From contig JAYVQC010000003.1 of assembly GCA_043757045.1 (NCBI GenBank), positions 1 to 12,796 on the forward strand: a stretch of 12,796 nucleotides of DNA. Reading direction: 5' to 3'. Below the pieces are notes generated by a model. The model was not told where the DNA came from and ran no database searches. It was given only the letters and a program-made list of their open reading frames with translations. How positions within the stretch are numbered: the first letter of the stretch is position 1; each line of letters opens with the position of its first letter. Positions 1 to 5,292 of this stretch are shown piece after piece. The stretch comes from JANNGC01 sp043757045 (GTDB lineage: Bacteria > Verrucomicrobiota > Verrucomicrobiia > Limisphaerales > SIBH01). The position numbers and the translations under genes were made by a program.

Positions 1-30
1 GCCCGAAACTTTTCCACATCCTCCTCCGTT

Positions 31-94
31 CCGCGCGGCTGGTAGCCGCGCGGCACAGGCAGGTTGCCTGTGCTACCCCGGCGGCTGCGCCGCC
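31..94. repeat. Double-hairpin intergenic repeat, copy 1 (GGT loops)
   Basis: Two perfect hairpins stand back to back. A 10-bp stem (31-40 with 44-53) has loop GGT (41-43), and an 8-bp stem (54-61 with 65-72) again has loop GGT (62-64). CTACCC follows at 73-78, then a third small inverted repeat (80-85 with 89-94, loop TGC). The same layout recurs at 5160-5207. GGTAGC (41-46) could also pair with GCTACC (72-77), giving an alternative fold. There is no T-run after the stems, so a simple terminator is unlikely. The rest of 1-210 shows no convincing gene. Confidence 0.85.
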
Positions 95-210
95 GCCACC
101 TCGGCGTTCGGGCGGAGTGGACGGTGCCAGCAGAACTTCCCCGCCGGTTCTGAATGCCTGCCGTTTTTCCACCGTCAGTTTGCCATCGCGCCGCTCACGC
201 GCCCAAAACT

Positions 211-1512
211 ATGAAATCAATCTCGCTCGTCCTGTTGCTCACCGCCGCGCTGGCCCACGCCGACAACTGGCCCCAGTGGCGCGGGCCGAACTTCAACGGC
301 TCCAGCACGGAGAAGAATTTGCCCGCCGAATTCAGCAAGTCGAACAACGTGGTCTGGCGCGCGCCACTGCCCGGCCCGTCCGGCGCGACGCCCGCCGTCT
401 TCGGCGACCGTGTTTTCGTGAACTCGATTGACGCAGCCAAGAAATCCCGCGTCGCGCTCTGCCTCGACCGGAAGACCGGCGCCGTGCTCTGGCAGCAAGA
501 CGTCGGGCCGGGCATCACGCAGGATGACAAGAGCAACTTCGCCTCGCCCTCGCCGGTCACGGACGGGCAGTTCGTCTATTTCTACTACGGCAACGGCGAG
601 TTGGTTTGCTTCGACATGAAGGGCGCGAAAATCTGGTCGCGCCACATCCAGAAAGACCACGGCGCGTTCGCCTACCAGTGGACCTACTCCGCCAGCCCGT
701 TGTTGCATGGTGGAAAACTTTATCTGCAAGTGCTGCAACGCAACGTGGCCGTGAACGGCCGCGGCGGGGAGAAGAACGATTCCTACCTGCTCGCGCTCGA
801 TCCGAAGACCGGCCAGGATTTGTGGAAGCATATCCGCCCGTCGGAAGCTGTCTCGGAATCACTCGAAGCCTTCAGTACGCCCATCCCTTTCACGCACAAC
901 GGCCGCGCAGAGATTTTGATCACAGGCGGCGACTGCATCACCGGCCACAATCCTGAGACGGGCAAGGAACTCTGGCGCTGGGGAACGTGGAACCCGCAGA
1001 AGATTGGCCACTGGCGTCTCGTCCCATCGCCCGTCGCGGGCTCGGGCGTGGCACTGGCGTGCGGGCCGAAGAACGCGCCCATCTTCGCCGTGAAACTCGG
1101 CGGTAACGGCACACTCCCCGACTCCTCCATCCAATGGCAGAGCACCGACCGCGACGTGACCGCCGACGTGCCCACGCCGCTGTTCTACAACGGAAAATTC
1201 TATGTGCTCAACGGCGGCAAGAAACAACTCCTCTGCGTCGAGCCGGCGGACGGCAAAGTGCTCTGGGCAGGTCCGCTGGAGACGCGCGCGGTCTTTGAAG
1301 CCTCGCCCACGGCGGCAGACGGGAAAATTTATCTGATGGATCAGCGCGGGAATGTCTTCGTCGTCTCCGCCGCGACCGATGGCTTCAAACTCCTCTCTTC
1401 TGCGGCGATGGGCGACGAGGGCGACAACAGTCTCCGCTCTAGCGTGGCGATTTCGCAGGGCCAGGTATTTGTGCGGACGGGCAAAAGCCTCTACTGCCTG
1501 GGCAAGAAATAG
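211..1512 (+). CDS. Secreted PQQ-like beta-propeller repeat protein
   Basis: This is a 433-residue exported propeller protein of the PQQ-like/BamB-like repeat superfamily. Residues 1-17 form a signal peptide ending in AHA, so the mature protein starts near Asp18. The 'NWPQWRGP' motif at 19-26 is typical of planctomycete and verrucomicrobial members. Blade motifs of the form D/P-x-TG-x-x-LW recur near residues 86-94, 198-205, 248-255 and 345-352, with a weaker one at 135-142. The chain ends in 'LYCLGKK', a common family ending. The frame stays open 19 codons upstream to 154, but that extension would bury the signal peptide, so ATG 211 is chosen; no Shine-Dalgarno sequence is visible. Substrate and partner cannot be told from sequence, and many family members bind no PQQ. 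It converges on the dehydrogenase gene with a 12-bp gap and no obvious shared terminator. Confidence 0.9.
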   Translation: MKSISLVLLLTAALAHADNWPQWRGPNFNGSSTEKNLPAEFSKSNNVVWRAPLPGPSGATPAVFGDRVFVNSIDAAKKSRVALCLDRKTGAVLWQQDVGPGITQDDKSNFASPSPVTDGQFVYFYYGNGELVCFDMKGAKIWSRHIQKDHGAFAYQWTYSASPLLHGGKLYLQVLQRNVAVNGRGGEKNDSYLLALDPKTGQDLWKHIRPSEAVSESLEAFSTPIPFTHNGRAEILITGGDCITGHNPETGKELWRWGTWNPQKIGHWRLVPSPVAGSGVALACGPKNAPIFAVKLGGNGTLPDSSIQWQSTDRDVTADVPTPLFYNGKFYVLNGGKKQLLCVEPADGKVLWAGPLETRAVFEASPTAADGKIYLMDQRGNVFVVSAATDGFKLLSSAAMGDEGDNSLRSSVAISQGQVFVRTGKSLYCLGKK

Positions 1513-1524
1513 TGCGGAGCAAAT

Positions 1525-2328
1525 TCACCCGCGCCAGACGTGCCGGCTTTGTGTGAGCGCGCGGTCGAGATGCGTGTAGCCGCCGTCCACAAAGAGAATT
1601 TGTCCCGTGGTATGCGAGGCCATCGGACTGGCGAGGAACACAATCGCTGCCGCCACTTCCTCCGGCGTGGTCAGGCGTTGGCCGAGCGGCACCAACTGCT
1701 CAACCGCCGCGCGCGCTTCCTGCGGATTCGCCTGTGTCGCGAACCAGCTTTGATATTGCGGCGTGTCGCACTCGGCGGGGACCACGGCGTTCACGCGCAC
1801 GCCGTCGGGCGCGAGGGCGGCAGCCCATTCGCGCGTGAGCGCCAGCAGGCCGCCTTTCGCCGCCGCGTAGCCCGAGGTGTGGCCTTGGCCCGTGACGGCA
1901 ACTTTGGAACCGACGTTCACCACCGCGCCGCGCGATTTCTTCAATTCAGCGGTGGCGAAGTGCGTGATGGTAAAAGCGTGAAAGAGATTCTTCTGGAGCG
2001 AGGCCATGAACTCGGCGGGTGACTGCTCCAGACTCACGCCATCATTCACCCCGGCGTTGTGGATGAGAATGTCGAGACCGCCAAAGTGCCGCACCGTTTC
2101 CATGACGGCCCGCTGGCAGTCAGCTTCAATCATCAGGTCAGCGGCGATGAAGCGAGCGGTGCGTTTCGACTGATGCATTTCGTCGGCGAGTTGCTGGCCC
2201 AAAGTTTCATTTCGATCCACGAACGCCACGCGAGCGCCTTCGCCCGCGAGCACGCGCACAATGGCGGCACCGATGCCCGACGCACCGCCCGTGACCAGCG
2301 CGATTTTGTTTTCCAGCCCAAGGTTCAT
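1525..2328 (-). CDS. Short-chain dehydrogenase/reductase, L-fucose dehydrogenase-like
   Basis: This is a 267-residue classical SDR, a usual length for the family, probably a cytoplasmic NAD-dependent sugar or alcohol dehydrogenase. The Rossmann motif TGGASGIG lies at 13-20 and Asp38 after the second strand, which favours NAD over NADP. The NAG motif is at 91-93. The catalytic tetrad is complete: Asn114, Ser141, Tyr154 and Lys158 (YAAAK). The segment 'VNAVVPAECDTPQYQSW', where most SDRs have a PG motif, and the 'FVDGGYTHLDRAL' ending resemble SDRs annotated as L-fucose dehydrogenase. That substrate is an inference from recall. No other fucose-pathway gene lies in the window, so the gene may be a lone member. 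The start at 2328 fits the usual SDR N-terminus; no clear Shine-Dalgarno sequence precedes it. Confidence 0.92.
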   Translation of the reverse strand: MNLGLENKIALVTGGASGIGAAIVRVLAGEGARVAFVDRNETLGQQLADEMHQSKRTARFIAADLMIEADCQRAVMETVRHFGGLDILIHNAGVNDGVSLEQSPAEFMASLQKNLFHAFTITHFATAELKKSRGAVVNVGSKVAVTGQGHTSGYAAAKGGLLALTREWAAALAPDGVRVNAVVPAECDTPQYQSWFATQANPQEARAAVEQLVPLGQRLTTPEEVAAAIVFLASPMASHTTGQILFVDGGYTHLDRALTQSRHVWRG

Positions 2329-2382
2329 GTTGGAACAGTAGCGATGAGCTGAAGCCGCTTCGAGTGTGGAAATTCGCCGGAG

Positions 2383-2467
2383 CGGCGGACAGCCATGTCC
2401 GCCGTTCGCTTTGCTGAATGGCTCGATCCCCGTCCCCGTTCCCGGTCTGCGGACATGGCTGTCCGCA
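2383..2467. repeat. Pair of mirrored hairpin repeats (GCGGACAGCCAT type)
   Basis: Hairpin one pairs 2383-2390 with 2397-2404 (8 bp, loop AGCCAT). Hairpin two pairs 2448-2454 with 2461-2467 (7 bp, loop ATGGCT). The loops are reverse complements, so the 18-nt cores (2385-2402 and 2449-2466) are inverted copies of each other, 46 nt apart. They lie between the divergent dehydrogenase gene and the gene starting at 2527, and show that the reading frame open from 2395 is not coding at its 5' end. Apart from these hairpins I see no promoter I can support in 2329-2526. Confidence 0.85.
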
Positions 2468-2526
2468 ACTCCTTTGGATTGGTCACCTCCGGGCGATGCT
2501 CGCTTGCTTTCCGGCAGACTTCACTC

Positions 2527-3882
2527 ATGGTTCCATCGTTGATGAGAGCTGCCTTCCCTTCCACTTGGATTCTGCTTCATGTGCTGTTCACAGGCATGGG
2601 TATGGGCCAGAGCCTGCCGGTTCCCGATGTGCTTTGGCTGGCTCGCGAGAGTGCGGACTCGCTCAATTGCGTGAACCAACTGAAGCAGATCGGGTTAGCC
2701 GCCCGAATGTGGCATTCCGTGAATGGCGGCAGCTTTCCATCCGGGTTTTCCGTGCTGACGAACGAACTGGAAACACCGGCGAATGTGTTCTGTCCCTCAA
2801 ACTATCGCCGCGAGCCAGCGGCGACCAACTGGGCCGGGTTCGCCTGGAGTTCGATTGATTACGAATGGATCACCCCGACCAATCCGGCTGACCCGTCGGC
2901 CATTTTCTGTCGCTGCAAGATTCATCGCAACACGGGGCGCATTGATGGCTCGGCGGATTTCATTCCCGGTTTCAATCCGGGCTGGCCGCGTATCCTCGCC
3001 CCGCCGCTCGCTCAATGGGCATCCACTGGTTCTCTGGTTCGCTTCGAGTTTGTCCTCACGAATGCCGCGGAGCCATTGCACATCCAGTGGAACCGCGAAG
3101 ACCCCTATTGGCGCACGAACGTCGTGTTCGTGATCACGCATGAGGAATCGGGCGAGGGTTATTGGCGCACGAACTACCTCGGCACCAACACGCCCATCGC
3201 CGGAGCGACCAACGCGATCTTCGTCATCGCCAGCGCGGCGACCAACGATGCCGGGTTTTACAGCCTCACCATCAGCAATGCCTTGGGCGCGGCAAAAATC
3301 GGGTTACATCGGCTGTCTGTTCCACTGCCGCACTCGTTATTGCCGCTGAACGAGCTGCTGTGCCGGGCACGGCTTAGAATGATTAATCTGGCCGCGAACC
3401 TCTGGGGCGCTGGCGACCGCCTCCCGTTGAGTTTGGGCGAGATGACCAACGACATCGGCTACCCGATCTTCGGCTGGCCCACTTTGCTCTTTTGTCCGGC
3501 GGATACGAATCGCTTCGCTCCCACGAATTGGACCTCGGTGGATTTCTCCGAGACGAGCTACGAAATCGTGCTGACCAACTCCACACCGCAAGACTACGAC
3601 GAGCCATTCGCCCGCTGTCGGGTGCATGGATTCGTGGTGTTCGGTTATGGAACTATCCTGCCCGCCGTCACGGCGATTGCTGATCTCCAGCGAAACACCA
3701 ACGGTCAGTTCGCCTTCACCGTGCGGGATTCGGCCAACGGCAGTTTTGTCATTCAAGCCTCCACTAATTTTGTGGATTGGACAGACTTGATGACCATGAC
3801 CAATGGCGTCGGCAAGATTCCCTTCACGGACTTGGACACGAACTTTACCCAGCGCTTCTACCGCGCCCGGCAACTGCCGTAG
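2527..3882 (+). CDS. Secreted protein with two prepilin-like domains, an Ig-like domain and a verrucomicrobial C-terminal domain
   Basis: Predicted 451 residues, exported, function unknown. Residues 1-27 look like a signal peptide ('WILLHVLF' core). Residues 43-140 read like the globular part of verrucomicrobial prepilin-type proteins (CVNQLKQIGLAARMW at 48-62, a Pro near 71, FCP at 88-90), but there is no N-terminal methylation helix. An Ig-like domain follows (about 175-262, 'DAGFYSLTISNALGAA' near 241-256). A second, diverged prepilin-like domain spans about 274-375 ('INLAANLW', then FCP near 323-325). The C-terminus (385-451) has 'IQASTNFVDW' and ends 'RFYRARQLP', a domain common on secreted proteins of this phylum. 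ATG 2527 or 2542 could be the start; the open frame from 2395 runs through a repeat and is not used. No near neighbour explains its role. Confidence 0.75.
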   Translation: MVPSLMRAAFPSTWILLHVLFTGMGMGQSLPVPDVLWLARESADSLNCVNQLKQIGLAARMWHSVNGGSFPSGFSVLTNELETPANVFCPSNYRREPAATNWAGFAWSSIDYEWITPTNPADPSAIFCRCKIHRNTGRIDGSADFIPGFNPGWPRILAPPLAQWASTGSLVRFEFVLTNAAEPLHIQWNREDPYWRTNVVFVITHEESGEGYWRTNYLGTNTPIAGATNAIFVIASAATNDAGFYSLTISNALGAAKIGLHRLSVPLPHSLLPLNELLCRARLRMINLAANLWGAGDRLPLSLGEMTNDIGYPIFGWPTLLFCPADTNRFAPTNWTSVDFSETSYEIVLTNSTPQDYDEPFARCRVHGFVVFGYGTILPAVTAIADLQRNTNGQFAFTVRDSANGSFVIQASTNFVDWTDLMTMTNGVGKIPFTDLDTNFTQRFYRARQLP

Positions 3883-3900
3883 CCAGCTCCGCGCCGGGGC

Positions 3901-3955
3901 GCGGGCGTCCCGCCCGCAGGAACGCGCTCGTCGTCATGGCGGGCGAGACGCCCGC
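3901..3955. repeat. Pair of GCGGGCG hairpin repeats
   Basis: Two perfect 7-bp hairpins share identical arms GCGGGCG/CGCCCGC: 3901-3907 with 3911-3917 (loop TCC) and 3939-3945 with 3949-3955 (loop AGA). They sit in the 137-bp gap between the secreted protein and DUF58. Neither is followed by a T-run. This is a different sequence family from the repeats at 31, 2383 and 5160. Confidence 0.8.
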
Positions 3956-4019
3956 GCTCCACTTCCGCTCAGAAACTTTTTGCACGACCTCTCGCCGTTG
4001 GCTCCTGTAGCTTCCGCGC

Positions 4020-4958
4020 GTGGCCGTCCAAATTTCGAGCGCGCCGAGTGCGAAGTCCTTCGTCGATCCGCAAACTCTCATGCGGATTCGCAATCTCGAA
4101 CTGCGCGCGCGGGTCATCGTGCAGGGCTTTTGGAACGGGATGCACCGCAGTCCCTATCACGGCTTCTCCGTCGAGTTCACCGAGTATCGGCAATACACGC
4201 CGGGCGATGATCCGAAGTACGTGGACTGGAAACTGTTCGCGCGCAGCGACCGTTACTTCCTGAAAAAGTTTGAGGACGAGACGAACCTGCGCTGCCAGTT
4301 GCTCGTGGATGCCAGCCGCTCAATGGGCTACGGCTCGGGCGATTACACGAAGTCCGATTACGCGAACACGCTGGCCGCCACGCTCGCCTACTTCCTCTCC
4401 AAGCAAGGTGACGCCGTGGGCCTGCTGACCTTCGACGAAAAAGTGCGCGACTACCTGCCCGCGCGGAATCGTCCCGGCCACTTGCGCCCCCTGATGCTCG
4501 CGCTGGAGAAGGCGTCGGCTGGGACGACCACGGATTTGATTTCGCCGCTGGAGCGCGCGGTGGAACTCACGCGCAAGCGCGGCCTGATGATTCTCGTCTC
4601 CGATCTGCTCGCCACGGTAGATCGTTTCGAGACGAGCCTGGCGTCGTTGACGGCGTGCGGCCACGAGGTCGTGGTCTTCCATGTCCTCGATCCCGCGGAA
4701 GTGAAGTTTGATTTCGACAAGGCCGCGCTGTTTCTCGACGTGGAGTCGGGCAAGGAAATCTACATAGACCCCGAGCAGGCGCGGAAGGAGTACCTGCGCA
4801 AGTTCACCGCGCACAATGCCGGCATCGAGTCCGCCTGCCGGAAACTCGGCGCGGCCTACCACCGTCTCACCACGGACCAGCCGCTGGAACTGGCGCTGTT
4901 TGATTTCCTGCGCGAGCGGATGCAGCGTGGCAAGGTGGTGCGGAGGAATTTGCAGTGA
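4020..4958 (+). CDS. DUF58 domain protein (MoxR-associated, vWA-like)
   Basis: This is a 312-residue DUF58 protein, near the usual length for the soluble form. The signature is intact: 'SPYHGFSVEFTEYRQYTPGD' (44-63), then DWK (69-71), 'ARSDRYFLKKFEDETN' (74-89). A von Willebrand A-like core begins 'LLVDASRSMG' at 94-103, with a DxSxS metal-site motif (Asp97, Ser99, Ser101). It is normally encoded beside a MoxR AAA+ ATPase and BatA/BatB-type vWA membrane proteins, and is thought to work with them in chaperone-like or envelope functions. The GTG at 4020 is preferred over the ATG at 4080 because 'FVDPQTLMRIRNLELRAR' (14-31) is conserved family sequence. No clear Shine-Dalgarno sequence precedes it. 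No MoxR gene is adjacent upstream, which is unusual. The BatA-like gene follows after a 334-bp repeat block. Confidence 0.93.
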   Translation: MAVQISSAPSAKSFVDPQTLMRIRNLELRARVIVQGFWNGMHRSPYHGFSVEFTEYRQYTPGDDPKYVDWKLFARSDRYFLKKFEDETNLRCQLLVDASRSMGYGSGDYTKSDYANTLAATLAYFLSKQGDAVGLLTFDEKVRDYLPARNRPGHLRPLMLALEKASAGTTTDLISPLERAVELTRKRGLMILVSDLLATVDRFETSLASLTACGHEVVVFHVLDPAEVKFDFDKAALFLDVESGKEIYIDPEQARKEYLRKFTAHNAGIESACRKLGAAYHRLTTDQPLELALFDFLRERMQRGKVVRRNLQ

Positions 4959-4969
4959 ACGACGGGATG

Positions 4970-5011
4970 AAATTCCAAATTCCAAATTCCAAGCGGCAAA
5001 TTCCAATGAGC
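4970..5011. repeat. Heptanucleotide repeat array, left arm (AAATTCC)
   Basis: About six 7-nt units run in exact period: the AAATTCC unit occurs at 4970, 4977, 4984 and 4998, with diverged units at 4991 (AAGCGGC) and 5005 (AATGAGC). It begins 11 nt after the DUF58 stop. The stretch 4974-4986 is the exact reverse complement of 5237-5249 in the right arm, so the two arms can pair over 13 bp. Confidence 0.85.
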
Positions 5012-5057
5012 TGCGGAGAGTTTGATGATTGCGGGAGAGCCTGTCCGCGCGCTGGGT

Positions 5058-5099
5058 GGAACGGGCTACCAGCCCGTTCCGCTGGGCAACCTGCCCAGC
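5058..5099. repeat. Double-hairpin intergenic repeat, copy 2 (ACC loops)
   Basis: A 10-bp stem (5058-5067 with 5071-5080) with loop ACC (5068-5070) is followed directly by an 8-bp stem (5081-5088 with 5092-5099) with loop ACC (5089-5091). Stem lengths and loop size match the copies at 31 and 5160. The stem sequence differs, and the loops are the complement of GGT, so the loops read as inverted relative to those copies. Confidence 0.85.
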
Positions 5100-5159
5100 G
5101 GAAGGCGAGCGGCCTCTTGTCGAAGTCAGGCTGGTCTGTCTTGCGCCGCCCTCAATCTT

Positions 5160-5207
5160 CCGCCGGGCTGGTAGCCCGGCGGCACAGGCTGGTAGCCTGT
5201 GCTACCC
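5160..5207. repeat. Double-hairpin intergenic repeat, copy 3 (GGT loops)
   Basis: A 10-bp stem (5160-5169 with 5173-5182) with loop GGT is followed by an 8-bp stem (5183-5190 with 5194-5201) with loop GGT, then CTACCC (5202-5207). Against copy 1 at 31-78 there are three differences on the left arms, and each is matched by the complementary change on the right arm. Base-pairing is therefore preserved. Confidence 0.88.
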
Positions 5208-5229
5208 GGCGCAGGTTTTTCAGGCCGGC

Positions 5230-5285
5230 TTGGAGCTTTGGAATTTGGAGTTTGTTTGGGATTTGGATTTTGGACTTTGGATTTT
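5230..5285. repeat. Heptanucleotide repeat array, right arm (TTTGGAA/GGATTTT)
   Basis: This is a T- and G-rich array with GG doublets at 5240 and 5247 and again at 5258, 5265, 5272 and 5279, so the period is 7 with one 4-nt phase slip. It is the inverted counterpart of the AAATTCC array at 4970-5011. It stops 7 nt before the ATG of the BatA-like gene, so it fills the space where a ribosome binding site would be expected. No Shine-Dalgarno sequence is seen there. Confidence 0.85.
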
Positions 5286-5292
5286 TCCCCGC

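Noticed and set aside
130..200. Minus-strand reading 'RDGKLTVEKRQAF', reminiscent of an EF-hand loop
   Set aside because: Only one loop-like stretch is seen. The frame continues into the palindromic repeat and has no start or second motif, so at most it is a decayed fragment.
2395..2526. N-terminal extension of the secreted prepilin-like protein
   Set aside because: It crosses the mirrored hairpin repeat and would place the signal peptide more than 40 residues inside the protein.
3901..3955. Intrinsic terminator for the secreted-protein gene
   Set aside because: The hairpins are GC-rich but no T-run follows, and the same arms occur twice, which fits a repeat better.
5029..5292. N-terminal extension of the BatA-like protein
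   Set aside because: It translates hairpin and heptanucleotide repeats, while the canonical BatA N-terminus begins at 5293.
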